Positions 1-13,802 of a stretch of 64,000 nucleotides of DNA are shown here, piece after piece. The notes under the pieces were generated by a model that saw only the letters and a list, made by a program, of their open reading frames with translations, was not told the DNA's origin and did no database searches. Position 1 is the stretch's first letter, and every line of letters starts with the position of its first letter. The stretch is taken from NCBI GenBank assembly GCA_013399305.1, contig VXAI01000475.1, positions 13,921-77,920 on the forward strand, read 5' to 3'. The DNA comes from Rostratula benghalensis (lineage: Eukaryota > Chordata > Aves > Charadriiformes > Rostratulidae). Made by a program: the position numbers and the translations under genes.

Positions 1-283
1 CCACAGCCAGGGCTCCCTCTTCTCCGGCGGCGATCCGGAGCTCAACCCTGGGGATTGCCCCTTCCAGGCCGTCTCCTACATCAACGTGGGCGTCTTCCAC
101 GTCTTCGACGAGGCCGGCGTGGAGGTGCACTGCGGCGGGCATCCCTCTGTCGAGCTTCCCGGTTACTCACCCATGGACCCCGAGCTCAACGCCTCCTACC
201 CCTACTGCTATCCGCTGCCCAGCGAGCGGCCCCCTGCCTACGAGGAGATATACCCCGGGGAGCCTTGCGCTCACGGCAACTAG
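1..283 (+). CDS. TMEM271: C-terminal coding end of a probable TMEM271 (partial, 5' end outside window)
   Basis: An open frame runs from the window edge (first full codon at base 2) to a TAG at 281-283 and encodes the last 93 residues of a protein. Visible features are a Cys/Gly-containing stretch (VEVHCGGHPSVELPGY), an NAS N-glycosylation sequon, a Tyr/Pro-rich stretch, and a PPxY-type motif (PPAYEEIYP) 18 residues from the C-terminus. PPxY motifs bind WW domains, often of NEDD4-family ubiquitin ligases, and are common in cytosolic tails of membrane proteins. Third codon positions are mostly G or C, unlike the flanking DNA. The name rests mainly on position: PIGG lies downstream in convergent orientation, the arrangement I recall for human 4p16.3. 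I did not recognise the protein sequence itself, so another tail-PPxY membrane protein is possible. No membrane segment lies in the visible part, and the start codon is outside the window. Confidence 0.6.
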   Translation, partial: HSQGSLFSGGDPELNPGDCPFQAVSYINVGVFHVFDEAGVEVHCGGHPSVELPGYSPMDPELNASYPYCYPLPSERPPAYEEIYPGEPCAHGN

Positions 284-530
284 CGCCGAACGCCGGCGGG
301 ATGCCCGGCTCCTCGCCCAGCTCACCGTGACAGCCGAGAGCTGGCCCGCCAGGCCCTCGCAGCCGCGGGGCTCGGGGACAGTCGTCGCACCACTGACGGG
401 ATGGCCCCGCCGCAGCGGGCCGCATGCGGGGTGCCGCCGTGCCTCTGCGGAAGCTTCTTCTCCCTCCCTGCTCTCCCCCTTCTTTTCCTGTCTTCCCTCC
501 CTCACACCGACCCTCCGTCCGCCGGCAGCT
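1..530. promoter_or_regulatory. CpG-rich block around the coding end
   Basis: The first roughly 500 bases are GC-rich with many CG dinucleotides and pass abruptly into AT-rich DNA after about 600. The block covers the coding end and the first 250 bases after the stop. It is probably the downstream edge of a CpG island that continues to the left over a short GC-rich gene. No core promoter motif was identified. Confidence 0.5.
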
Positions 531-2845
531 GAATTTTCCATAGGCTGCGCAAGAGACACCCAAGGGTTGGTTCCTCCTGCCGCCTCTCTTCCGTAGCCAA
601 GTTTAGTTCCCTTCCAGTGATTCATCCGTCTCCAGCTTTAGCAGTCCAGAGTTACCCATTTATGATAACCAGCCAGTGTAAGGAAAAGGTGTCATGAAGC
701 TTCTTTACCTCTCAAAAGAGCTAAGTTTCTAAACAACGCAGAGACATTTGTGTCACGTTTACTAGAGGTGTATTGGGGATCTTTAACGTTTACACTACTC
801 CTTGAGAGAATTGAGTTCTGTTTTCAGATTTAGTGAGTTTAAACATTCGTTGGTCTTGTAAGATGCACATTGAGAAAAACCTGCACTTTGAAAAAGAAAC
901 AGGAAAAAAAAATCAACAACGTTTTTGTACACTAACGTGCCTGCTTTTGTTTCTAACTTCTTACTGTAAAAGCTTTCAGAAGTCTATAGTGAAAATGTTT
1001 GGTAAATTCACTGCAGTTTAAAATTGATGATTAGTTCCGTTACTAAAACAACAGAGATGTTGCTAGGATGTGGCAGTTAAAAGGAAGTCCATACACATTC
1101 CTTTTTGTAAACAGGTTCTGTGTTTTTAATGCAAGGCAAGATTTCTTTTTCTTTTACACAGGCAAATTATTTAATTCTATTTTGTACAACTACATGATTT
1201 ACCTTGTAAAGAGTTCCATTTTACCTGTTACAATTCATCGATCTGGTAAGCTTGAATATTAAAAGTTTTATTTGAAATATATATATAGTAAAACAGCCTT
1301 AACTGGTGCAGTGGTCACAGTTTTAAAGGAAAAAAAAACCAACCCACAGATCAACCATCTTGGAATACATCTTCCCAATGTGTTTTCAAAACAGTACTTG
1401 TACTCCTATTACAAAGCAAGAAAATATTTTGTTGTTGTTAAAAACAAAAAGGCCACTTTGATTCCTGAAAAGAGGTGCGGGCAGGGAGTGGGCAAGTGTA
1501 TAATGAGGTTGTTTGCTGTTAACTCTTCTGAACTTTGAGCCTTTCTGCAAAGAGAAAAACTGCTAAATCCTCCTTTGGGATTTTGCTGTGGAATGCCAGC
1601 ACCAGATAGCATAAGAAAGTGCTAATTATAGATAATTAAAGAGAAGCAGGTATGGCATATTTCATTACATCTTTCTAGAACGGATAAAGGCTTCATTTCA
1701 TCTTGTACAAAGAACCAAAAAACAAGTCTTCAGACTGCATTTGGTTCAGTGTCCCCTCCCCCAGTTACGGCATACTGGAGTGAAATATTACAAAATAACC
1801 TTTCTGTTAATCCTGTGTTTGAAGCCTGCTGCATAATGCCAGTGTATCAGCTACCCAGAGAGAGAGGGGAGAGAGGATGTATGTTAAGGCAATACAAAGT
1901 TACAGTGTATATTTGTGGTCGATGGGGAATTATTTTTAAAATTTTTAGCTGCAGAGAGAGTGACGTAATTTACAGCCTTAGAATTGGATTGGAGAGCAAA
2001 AATTTTAGCCTAAAAATATTCAAATCTTTCTGCACTGTTTTGTTTTCTAGAGTGTTTTGATTTGCACACTTATATATGTAATCTAAAATGCAGAATGCCT
2101 TAGAAATGTTAAAATTCTTATTGATGTCTCTGAAGCTCACAGTTAAAGATCTAATCTATAGGAGACAGTTAAAAGCAGCAGCTGCCAATTTGCCAGGTAG
2201 TTCTAAGTAGCAGAAATAGCTCTTTTTGGCCAGCAGATTTCCTTGTGCAGAATGCCAGCCTAAAACATATGCCCTAAGTAAGTTCCATTTAGTAATTCAG
2301 ATTGGTTTTATGCTCCTATGGAAGGTGCCCTGCAGATGCATCTTCTTAACCTCTTATGGGACAGTGACTGGGAAGTCCTGTAGTCTTTTCCTATAAATAC
2401 TAATTTAGGTACAAAAGTGATCCAGTAACATACTGTATTGCTGATACAGCTGAGATTTTGGAAGACTAGTTACTAAAGAACGAAAGCTAAATCCTTATTT
2501 AGGTCTCCAATTAGATGAATTCATGAGACAGCATAGTACCTGGTACTGAATTAAATGGGAACTGCTAGGCTGCAGGGTGATTTTGAAAAACAGACCAGCT
2601 AGGTGCCTAAATACAGATGCAGAAGCGTAATAATAATTGTTTGCTTTAAAAAAAAATTGGCTATACACATTGTAGTTCATTAAAGTTATATCTTAGTTTT
2701 ACTTAAAGAATTGATTTTTGACATTAAGATAGTATTTTACTTAAGATAAATATTTTAGGAATTATGAACTAGACAATTGTGAAACTCCAGTTGTTCCAAA
2801 GATCAGTGCTCAGGGAAATAAATGGAAAGTCAAGAAAGCTACCTA
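284..2845 (+). other. Candidate 3' UTR after the TMEM271-like stop codon
   Basis: The sequence after the TAG is non-coding and, beyond 600, AT-rich with many short T and A runs, as is usual for long vertebrate 3' UTRs. The first canonical AATAAA that I noted on the plus strand is at 2817-2822; others follow at 4485-4490 and 5727-5732. Which of these is used cannot be read from sequence. Reading frames here are short and show no protein-like composition. Confidence 0.35.
2817..2822 (+). terminator. Candidate polyadenylation signal AATAAA
   Basis: A canonical hexamer about 2.5 kb after the TAG of the left-hand gene. It follows the long AT-rich stretch and precedes a T15/G8/TG repeat at 2912-2959. 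Alternatives on the same strand lie at 4485-4490 and 5727-5732. Use is an inference. Confidence 0.3.
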
Positions 2846-2911
2846 TTATAACCAATTGTTTAAATGTAAACAGTTTTAAACTATGAATTTTTAAGATTGT
2901 TAAATTCATAA

Positions 2912-2959
2912 TTTTTTTTTTTTTTTGGGGGGGGTGTACACGCATGTGTGTGTGTGTGT
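2912..2959 (+). repeat. Compound T15 / G8 / (TG)n simple repeat
   Basis: Fifteen T (2912-2926) are followed directly by eight G (2927-2934), a short GTACACGC spacer and a TG dinucleotide run to about 2959. It is a microsatellite and probably length-polymorphic. Confidence 0.9.
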
Positions 2960-5900
2960 TTTATTTTAGCCTATTCAGAATGCCATTGAATTAGTGGGTC
3001 AGTTTTAGTTCCCAAATTTCTACTTTTCTTCACTTGGGGTTTTATCCCTTATAATAGTTTAATTTAGTAGTGGACAGATTGCCAGAATAATGTCCAAGTA
3101 GGACTCCCACAGAAGCCAGTAGGTGTCATTTCATTGACTTCAGTGTGTCTGGGCCCAAGTTATATGTAACACCTACTCTAAAGTAATAATTGATCTTCTG
3201 GCATGACAGGATGCAGCAGTGGCATATTATTTCTCATTTATTATTTGTATGGAGAGCAGTAGTATGGGAGGTTGCCTATGGTATTAGACATGGGTTTTTT
3301 TAAAAAAACAGGATAAAAAATTGGCAGGCAAATTGACCAAACAAGCCATGTTTTCTTAAAGATGGTATACAAGTGTTTCAGGTTTCTGGTGACTAATTTT
3401 TCTGAAAAAAACCCCACCACACCTATTTGTTTCTCAGTGAGAAGAAACTTATAAATACAGGATACAAGATGAAGCTTCACAAGCATGATTGCAGTATCGT
3501 GAAGCCATTTTTAGTAAACCTGAATCATCACTCTATCTTCTGAGCAATAATGTTAGAGTGTATAAACTGTACTGTGCCAAAATTGAAAATAGGCTGGTGT
3601 GGGAAGCATAAGAGCATAGGTTAACTACCTGAGAGGACTCATACCATCCCTTTATTTTCCATTCCCTGTCACATGATTGTCAAGGTGAATGCAAGCTTGA
3701 TTGATTCATGCCACTGGAGGATGTTAAATGCAAGGTTTTTGCCTTAAGTAGCAAAACCAGGGAGAATGGAAGAGAAATATTGGGTGTGTGCTATCAAATC
3801 TCTATTTCGCTTGGCTGACAGGACTGCTTTTTGCCCCACATAATTTGCTCACAGCTTTACTCACATGTTTTAAAGGAGGGGGGGGAGGAAGGATAGACAC
3901 AATACTGCTGGTTTGGTCACAGTGGAGTACTGACTTGGTAGCAGACTGCTCCCAGCCTTCCTGTCCCTTTTGCAGGTAATAGTGGCCAGTCAAGGGCTCA
4001 AATGGGGAAAAATCAAATCTGCTGTCTTTGATGTGACAGGATTTGTCTTCATATGGAAAAAAATATATTCCCACCAGCCTATTAGCAATTCCCATGAATT
4101 ATTTTCACACTCCAACATCCTTGCTTAAATCTGTTACTTATACTTTGCATTGTAATTGACAGACAGAATATACATGAATCTAAAACCAGGAAACAATGTT
4201 AGAGGGAACTTGTATTGAAGTAGTATGTGTATTACTCAAAAGTTTGATTTCACTGTAGGACTTCTTTGGTTCACCAAAAAGCGCTATGGTGGCTGGTATA
4301 ACTTAGATATATTTCAGACATACTGTTTAATCATCAGAAAAGGTTTCTAAGTGTTCACATAAGAACAGCAATCTGTTTCTGCTTTTGGACATAGTACATA
4401 TGAAAACCTTTTCTTCATTTTGCCATTTAATCTGAGATTGATCCTCACAAATATGTCAGTAATTGATCTTGTAATTTTAGGATCAATAAAATACGTTTTA
4501 AAGCACAGCATATCCTATAAGAAAAGCCTAATGCTCTTCATTTCATATTCTTAATTGTCTTAGACGTCTAATAGTACAACTGAAACTAGGGATTTGATTA
4601 TCAAGCTTGTTACAAAGAACTGGGTTTTTTAGGGACTTACAACTTGTACAAGTGTAACCCTGATATAAAATTCCATGTTTTACCATGAATCTGAGATTAT
4701 TTCCATAGGTTAGATATTTCTTGGTTACAGGCTGTTCCAATATTTCAGACAAATACCACTGTAAAAGTCTAGAACTGTTAATTTCCTGTGATTGCACTCT
4801 AAAAATGTTCTGAAGTTACATCTCCTTAATACAGACTCATATTTCCAATTAAAATCCTTAAGGGTAAGATTGAATTCCTTATGCTCACTGTACAGTTTTA
4901 AAATTTCTTAATTATCTCTCAGTTCTTATTGGCATGTGACTAGGGCTTAGTCTGTTATTACTGTTAGAAACAGTAATAGCTGATCTAATAACAGTTTAGC
5001 AGATAAAAGATGGTCCCCTGGAAGGCCCCAGGTTAATGTGGTGCTGAGGGAAAATCTTCAAATATGTGTTGCAATAATTCAATTTATGGCATGTCCTGCC
5101 CAAAAGGAGGCACTGCCCAAACAAAGCAACTAGAAGAAATTTGAGCATTTAAGTTGGGTGCAAGGGGTTGGTATATTCTTTCTATTACAATATTGGTTCT
5201 GAAACTTTCACCGTGTCACTTTCTAAGAGTGAAATTCACAAACTGGTGCTCTCAAAATTTGCTTCAAATAACTACTTCACTTTCCTCTGGCCAGCTGTGC
5301 TATATACTTTCCACCCAATATTTAGCCATCTGGTACATTTCTGCTGAAGTTTATGGATATGTCACTCTGATGTCATCCTAGATAATCTGAGACTGAAGAT
5401 CAAGTCATTTAATAAGCCATGAGACTCTCTTAAGAAGAGTGTATTTTCCTTTACAGGAGGAAAAAATCCTGACATCCTCTTTCATTCCTTATTCAGATCC
5501 AGCTGCCTTAAACTTCAGTTTACCCTGAGTTGGCAGTGGAGATGACATTGCAGACTGCTTCTGCTTCACGCATTCAGTTTTAGATCTCTGGAAGACCTCC
5601 ATTACCTTTTGCAAGAAAATACTCCTAGTGAAAAACACAAACAAAATGGCTCGGACTCATCAGAAATCAGACCACAGAAATTTCAATGTCCTGAGTGAAA
5701 CTATCCAGTAGAAGTATTCCAGTAGCAATAAAACCCAGCAGAAGTTCTCAGTGTTTCACTTCCAGATTTCTATTCCTGGCATGGTACTGTGCAATGGGGA
5801 TGTTAGGAAGTTCATTTCATTGTCATTGCCAATGAGTTGTTTGTTTCACTACAGCACCTCTGAAATACCACAAGCATCCTCACCAGTTGGTCTCTGTGGC

Positions 5901-8900
5901 CATTGTTACCAGAGGATAAAGAGTGGTAGAAGAGAAAGCTTATTGTGATCCTGTTAATGGGTTTAGAGGACTAAGCATTCCAAAACATTTATTACTTTAA
6001 TATTAAAGACAGCAGATTTCGGTGTCTTAATTGTCTTAATATCTGAATTATTTTCCAGGGATGTATTTTTGAAAACCTAATACTTGGATCTAGAGAATGT
6101 TCAGAATTTGCTTTTTCTCCCAGGTTCTACATTTTAAATGAAAGCTCATGTCACAAAAAAAAACCAAACAAAAAACCAAAAAAACCAAAAAACCCCACCC
6201 CTCAGTGAAATCTGCAGGCATTTAAATTATTACATTTAGGGAGATTGAGTAGAGCTTCCTATGAATTACTGAGTGCCACCAATCCATATAAGGAATTTGG
6301 CAGATGGTGCCTTATACGCCAACATCCAAATTTTGGCATTGACTCCCAAATGAGAGAGGAAGAGTTGTGCTACGGAAAGGAAAACTCCAGATGATAATAT
6401 CCAGTCCCAAGCAACCAGGCAGTCATGTCATGGATTTTGGATAAGCTACGTACAGTCTCAAGGAGCATGTAATTACCATGCACTCATGATTGAAATGAAT
6501 GCCCTCACAAAGATATTCTCAAGGGATTATATCGGTGGTGGATCTGGGTAGAGGCTCACCTTGCTAGCTCTAGGCCAAATGGCTCCTACCAAAAGGAGCT
6601 CATCCTTGCACTAGAGAAGAACCACTGAGAAATTTCTACTTTGTTGCATTTTAGAATATCTGCCTCTTCCCAAATGACCCAGAAGCTACCAGCATATGCA
6701 GATCATCTAAATTAAAGTCTTAGGAAAACAGAGGAAATGGAAATAAAAGTATAGAAAACCACTCAGTCTATCCAAGTTTTTTCAATTGTATAATCAAGAG
6801 CTTGTATTAATTCCAGGATCAGTACTTTCTGACCTGGGCAGTCAAAATTCTTAGTAACCAAAAAACTTACTACCACTAAAATAAGATTGGAAGATTGAGA
6901 AAATCATAAACTGCTTTCCAGTTCATCACTTGATCTAAATCAAAAGGAAAGAAATTTGGATACCAATCTTTGTGAAACTGTTGCTAAGAAATGTGGTTTG
7001 TTATCCTGAATAGAACAGATGAGTACTTCTCTCAACAAACTGGGAACAGATAGCTGCACAGCAATGTGTTTGGCTGGCAGAGAGACTTCCTCTTCAGTGC
7101 AGTCTTTGGAGAGCTACCAGAAAATACTGAAAGGCACCATCGTCGTCCAAGTTTACTTGCACCGTTGTTTAGTGCATTGAGCTTCATGCTCCTGTAAGCA
7201 GTGGACCACACAGTGTCTTGTGGGACACTTGGCAGTGCGAACAAGCAGATGTCTCCTGTGACACTGGTCAGCCAGCACCTGCAGGATATGTGCACCTCAA
7301 AAGGGGTGTGCTGTGGCACTGTCGTGTGTGTGTGTATTGAAGTAAGACAGGACATGTTGCAGCCCAAGTGAAACACTATCCTGGGTTATAGGATGGGATT
7401 GCTGTTACAACACTGAGGCTCCAGACTTTCTTTCACACTGGTTACACAGGGGGCAAGGCTGCACAAGGGAACTGCTCCTGGGTCACTTTCGCAAGAGAAA
7501 AATGCCCAAGTGAAATGGAATGGGGAGAGAAGGACTGTCTTTATTCACCCCTGGGCAAAATGAGAATGGTCAGAATGCAGACCTTCACAACAGAGGTGTT
7601 ATATTCTGTGATAGGTTCTATTTTCGCCCCCTCTGGTCCCCCTAGTAGCTTCTCCCAAGGAACAGAATGCACCCAAGCTCAGGATGACAAAGTGCATGCT
7701 CTTTACTGCCTCTCTACTTAGAAGGAAAGTCTGCCAATGGTGTACTAAATTATTCAATCAGCTCATGAGGCAATAAACAGAAATAAGCAACAAGGCCTGT
7801 GTCCTTTTTGACATTATGCAAGAGCTGTGTGATGCTCTGGGCTGTCCTTCACTGAAGGCTGTGGCAGTTCTTGTCTGTTCAAGGTCTGCGAGATCCAGAG
7901 CTCTAAGAACCAGGATTCCTGTTGGAAGTTTTCGTGGACCAATTTATCTCAAAAGTCAAAAAGTAGCCCCAGCCCTGTTTCAGTAAATGCATCTCAGCAT
8001 TCAAGCACAAAACCAAAACAAAACAAAAGCTTAAACAAGGCAGAACTGTTCATTAATTTTTCATCAAAGGGGGCAAGAAGAAAAATGGCATTAACATCTC
8101 GTATCTGGAGAATTGTTTCATTGTAAGAGGTCTTGAAGCTGACTGATAAGGAAGCAGCAGAAGTTATTTACACCAAAGGAAAATGGATATTTCACAATCC
8201 TGCTGTCACACTGCTCATAATATGAAGGCTAACAATAACAGGAATTTCAACTTGCATTACACATGCAGTTGGAAATGCTTCAAATCTCCAGATGACTATT
8301 CAAAAACTATTTTATACATGACCAGACCAGACTTGCAGTTCAGTACCTACTCTATTCATCGCTACATATTGGGAGTTTTTAGTCTTGTGTGTGGACAGCT
8401 AAAATATGTATGCTGGCTGTGGACAGATGGCCATCTTCATTAGCCAGGTCACTGCCACTGATGAGGTAAGCTCACCTGTTCTGTTCAGCACTGCAGTGGA
8501 GTGGGAGAACACCCCCACTCATCCCCTAATATCAACAGAAGTGCAGGCACTTCCAGCATCATGGAGTCACACTTGACTCTTCCCCAATCACATGGGAGGC
8601 CCCAGTGAAACTTGCAGCTATGTGAATAGGGAGGTACCATCATACTTTTTCAGTGGTTTCTCACAAGGAAAAGAGGCAAAGGGTGGAGTGGGGGGGAAGC
8701 ACTTGAGATCTTCAGCTGCTGACCTTACTGTCAAGGCCAGTGAGGTGTTCAGTAGCCTGGGGAACCAGTGCACCACAGGGCACAGCACACCTGTCAGGTG
8801 CCACAAGAAATGCCTTTCGGTGTCACAAGACTGCACAGAAGAGAGACTAAAGCACTAATGTGCCTGATTTACAGTGCTGCATTGTTTGAGATAGAGTGAG

Positions 8901-11900
8901 CCATGGCACTGTGTTTTGATCCCTCACCCCTTACAGCTCATCAGCTGATGCACACTCCTGTAGGGGGAAGAAAGGGAAGAGGAATGACAATTGCACATTT
9001 AACCAGGTAAATTAATGGATGTCCAAAGGGCAGAGATGGAGTTAAAACACACAGAGGCAACCCCATTCTCACCCTGCCCTGGGCACATACCTAGAGAACT
9101 TTGATAGGGACTTTGTTGGGAGAAGTTTTAATTGCATCCAGTGGAAAGAATACCCCTATCTAGAGCGGAAATGTCCAGGTGTTCCCAGGAAACAAAAACC
9201 AACCAACCAACCAAAAGTAACTTTTTACAGCAAAATGGAAGCCCATGAGAAATTCCCAAGAAAGGTAGTTCAAGTGGAGAAATCCAACTAAAACCTACAC
9301 AAACAGAGTAGAAACTGATCTCTTAAAATTTGACACCTCTTCTTTCTTTTGGAACAGCAGCATAAATTTGTTCTACACATTTTCAGTTCCAGCTCTCAGT
9401 CAAGACAGAATCTGGTAGGAGGTAGACACTGACAAAAGCTCTACTGGCAAAGTGTCAGGTAAAGGGAAACCATTTTTACATTTCTGCTCTGACAAGAGAG
9501 TACAATATATTCTAGCATCAAAGCTTAGATGGCAGAAGCAGCAGTGATTAATTGCTCCTAATTAGGGCCCCTAATAGGAAAGTGTGAGTTTCCTGAGCTA
9601 TTGCATACTAAATTTCCTCACTTCTGTGAATAACTGTATTGCTCAGAGGAGATGGGCATCAAAGTGCATCTCCAGATCAAACATTTACCCACTTCAACTT
9701 AGAAATACTACTAGAACCTCAACACAAATAACTAATGCAAGGAGACAACAGGCTATTTCAGCAATAGCCTGGTTCAGCTGCTTCCGTAAGGAGCTCAATA
9801 AATGCATGAGCAACTGCTCTGATTATGGGTGTGATGCTGGTCTACAACACCATCACTTGCTGGTTTCAGTGAACTGCTGATTTCTGCTGACCACTTCAGC
9901 ATTAACAGGAAACTTTTCAGAATGAGAGCTTTGGTACCCTGTGTTCTTTAACTGAAGCTTGTTCCCTTAAACCTCCACCTGCCTGTCAGCTAGCACTGAT
10001 CTTTGTGCCACCAATGAATAAATGTCACGTCCTGATGCTGTTCTCTCTGATGAGGATAAATGGAAATAAAACCACTGCAGTCAACAAAATTCCACTAAAA
10101 CGGGACTGTTCTTGCCAGAAGGAGAGCAGGGCATGTAAAGTGATGATTATCAGCTTTGCCAAATGCCTTACGGGAAATTCTGAGTGCATTTCTTCAAAAA
10201 GAAGCTGGAAGATGTTTAGCAAAAAAAACCTGCCCAAAACCAAAAAGCATTTTAGTTGGAATATGTCCTACACAGCCCAGGAGTCCGGCAACTTTAGCAA
10301 CACTCCTCTGTCATATGCAAAAACAGCTTTTCCTTTAGCTGAGTCAAGCTGCCTCTTATTGACAATTGGATGTACTGGCCCAGAACATCTAATCTGGATT
10401 GTGATCATCTACAAGCAGCTAGAAGCACATAAAATTATTTTTGTGTGTGTGTTCCTCGCTGCACACTAATTTATACAAGGAGGGCAAGTGAGATGCATGT
10501 TCATTATTTTTCTTTTGGTGTTTGTTTGAACTGCTAACTTGCCTGAGTAATAAAAAGCCCTGATAGAGGCCACCAGGAAAGGAAGTGCTTAGGATCTGTG
10601 CATGCCAGCAGCACTTCACACTCAGTAAGTACAAGACTCCTTTCACTGTCTGTGCATGTCAAAGCAGTCTCTACAGCACAACAGAGCCAGAAAACAGGCC
10701 ATCAGGGCTGCAAAGAATTGCAGGCTGGTCGTAGAAATATTCCTGCGGGTGAAGCAAAGTAGAGCTGAAACATGCAAGACAAGCTACATTGCTAATTCTA
10801 CCCTTTCATTTGAATGCCCAACACTCTTCCAGTAATGAATCATCAGCTCAAATTCTGCTCAGCTCATCATGGTTGCAAATGCTGTAATAGCACTAAACTG
10901 GAGGGGACATGAATTCAACTCCAAATGACTGAGCACAGGGAATGCTGGATGCCCAAGAAGATGGCAAAATTTTACCCTGCTGATGTGGAAAGTGGCATAG
11001 TACATATATAGTACATCCATAGCAGAGTTGCATAAAGGAGAGATACTTAAGCCATGTCAAAGTATCTGCAGTGCAATGTGCATCACTGTTAAAGCAAATT
11101 TTAGTCAGGGTGCGCCAGAGAAAGCAAAATTACCCAGCTGTAGCCATGACATCTTTAGTCAGCAAAACTCTTCACTTAAAGACAAGGGAAGGTAATGCAT
11201 CCCATGGGGGAAGGGAGTGCTCCATTCCATTCAGTCATCAGAACAACATAGGGAAAAACCACAAAGCTGTAGATAAAATATTTTACACATTCCCCAAGCA
11301 GAAAGGCAAACTTTGTTCCATATGTATGCAGTTCTAACCTGAACAGGATGCCTGGAAATGATGCCCTGGTGAGCAACAGAAAGAAGCTACCTGTCCCACA
11401 GATACTTACAATTAGCTATGAACTCTTTCCCAGCTCATTTCCCAATTCTGGAAGAAGACAATCCTGTATCTGCCAAGAACAGAGTTTACATGTGAAGATA
11501 AAGTGCAACATGGCATTTTTTTCAAGAATTTATGAGGAAAGACTGAGGAATTATTTATTTTTTTTTTTAAGCTCAAGTTTGGTTACAGATGTTTATGTGT
11601 CAATCCAGCCAAGCAAAACAAAGTACAGTGCTGAAAGAACTGGAGGGACACAACCAACTCTCAGATACTGCCTTCATCTGAACTTAAACAGGTGCAAAGG
11701 GCACCTTGTCATGGTGTCTTCCAGGGGAACTGCACCAGGTTAACAAACCCAAGTTGTAGAGGAAATGAAAGATGCACTAATGGCCTATATAATAAAGAGG
11801 GGATGCATAATTTAAAAATTAAAAATCTAAATCAAACCCGTAAAGTGTCATTCACACGTGGAGCCTTTTGCCTCCAGTGTCAGTGATCTTTCAGTTCCTA

Positions 11901-12463
11901 AAGGACCTTAGTATCTGCTTGTTGCTGAAAGCTGCATTTTGTCTATGAAACCCTCAAGGCAATTTGGGATCCTTTATAAAGCCAGTCCAGAGGGAACCAA
12001 GAGGGTACAGTTTCCCATTTTCTTGTAATGATCTACTTATAGCAGAACAGTAAGAAAAACAATGGCAAGATCAGACATGCCATCTTCAGAAACAACGAAA
12101 CATTACATTTGGATGAAGGAATGATTAAATGGAGAGAGAAAAGGATAAAAGAAATGTGAAAAGGTCAATTTTTATGAGAGCAGTGTGAAAGAAAAAGTCA
12201 CAACAGCTTTATAAGGTATACAGACTGACAGTGCATCTCAGCTAATTTCCTCATGGAGCAACCACATGGTCCCTTAGACCTTGCCTGCTCTTTTTCCTTT
12301 TTCTCAGTTCCAGAAATTGCAGCCTTTGCCATTTTTGCTGCCTGGAACTACTGAGGAAGGAGGGAGCATTTCTCTATTCCATCACCACCAGGATAGATAG
12401 TGCCATGGGACAAAACCCCTGTGCAAACACAGGAATTAAGACAGTTCCTTTGCCTGCTGTATT
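2960..12463. other. Repeat-poor, gene-free AT-rich DNA
   Basis: I see no coding exon and no CR1 or LTR fragment in this stretch. Small simple repeats are present: an A/AAACC-rich run near 6154-6197, a short TG run near 7322-7335 and an (AACC)n run near 9188-9214. Open frames are short, biased and without recognisable domains. The left part may still belong to the 3' UTR of the upstream gene. Confidence 0.6.
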
Positions 12464-13541
12464 CACAGAATATCAGGGATTGGAAGGGGTCTTTAAAGAT
12501 CATCTAGTCCAATACCCCTGTCAGAGCAGAAATATCTAGAGCAGGTCACACAGGAACTCGACCAGGCAGGTCTTGAATATCTCCAGAAAAGGAGACAACA
12601 CAACCTCTCTGGGCAGCCAGTTCCAGTGCTGCGTCACCCTCACTGTGAAGATGTTTTTCCTTATATTTAAGTGGAACCTCTTATGTTCCAATTTGCACCC
12701 ATTGCTCCTTGTCCTGTCATTGCCTGTGACTGAGAAGAGCCTGGCTCCATACTCCTGATACTCACCCTTTCCATATTTATAAACATTCATGAGGTCACTC
12801 CTCAGTCTCCTCCAAGCTAAAGAGACCCAGCTCCCTCAGCCTTTCCTCGTATGGGAGATGCTCCACTCCCTTAATCATCTTTGTAGCCCTGCCCTGGACT
12901 CTCTCAAGCAGTTCTCTGTCCTTCTGGAACTGAAGGGCCCAGAACTGGACACAATATTCCAGATGGGGTCTCACCAGGGCAGGGTAGAGGGGGAGGAGGA
13001 CCTCTCTTGACCTACTAACCACCCCTCTTCTAATACACCCCAGGATGCCATTGGCCTTCTTGGACACAAGGGCACAGTGCTGGCTCATGATCATCCTGCT
13101 GTCTACCAGGACCCCCAGGTCCCTTTCCCCTACACTGCTCTCCAACAGGTCATTTCCCAACCTGTACTGGTACCTGCAGTTGTTCTTGCCCAGATGCAAG
13201 ACTCTACACTTGTCCTTGTTATATTTCATTAAATTTCTCTCTGCCCAACTCTCCAGCCTGTACAGGTCTCTCTGGATGGCAGCACAGCTTTCTGGAGTGT
13301 CAGCCACTCCTCTCAGTTTGCTGTCATCATCAGCACTCTACTCCCTCATCCAAGGTGTTGATGAATATAGTGAATAATACTGGGCCCAGTACCAATCCCT
13401 GAGGGACTCCACTAGATACAGGCCTCCAACTAGACTCCATCCCATTGACCACAACTCTCTGGCTTCTATCTTTCAGCTAGTTCACAATCCACCTTACTAC
13501 CTGATTGTCCAGGCCACACTTCTTCAAACAACTGTTAGTGC
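12464..13541 (-). mobile_element. CR1 LINE, 5'-truncated, minus strand
   Basis: Read on the minus strand, the element enters the reverse transcriptase of CR1 ORF2 just before the GVPQG..VLGPVLF block (near 13400). It continues through a FADD-downstream segment of 170 residues (13307-12795; motifs such as [28 protein letters not shown]) and ends in a 3' region containing [10 protein letters not shown] (12790-12536). The 3' terminus, with an ATTCTGTG-like tail, is at about 12464. ORF2 is broken by a frameshift near 12793 and is truncated at its 5' end, so the copy is dead. CR1 elements insert by target-primed reverse transcription and lack poly(A) tails, which fits this end. Confidence 0.92.
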
Positions 13542-13802
13542 TGCTATGGAGCTCCTAAGGTTCCCCTGGATACATGCAGGGGATAATAAAATGTTTTAAT
13601 CTGCCTGAACTGAACAGTAACTACTATCAGCAGTTCCCCTTGCCTCCTCTCCTTTTGGCTTTGTTTGCTTTACCCATGATTTGTTCCCAAAACCAAGGGT
13701 ATTGCCAAAGGTTGGTATAGGCAAGAGAGCTTTTTACATGTCAGGAGTCATTTTACATGCTGTGAGAGGCAGGGCTATGTTCAAGGCTGAGATCAAAAAC
13801 TG

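Noticed and set aside
10005..10469. 154-residue plus-strand frame
   Set aside because: No recognisable domain, no CpG or splice context, and it sits in unique AT-rich DNA.
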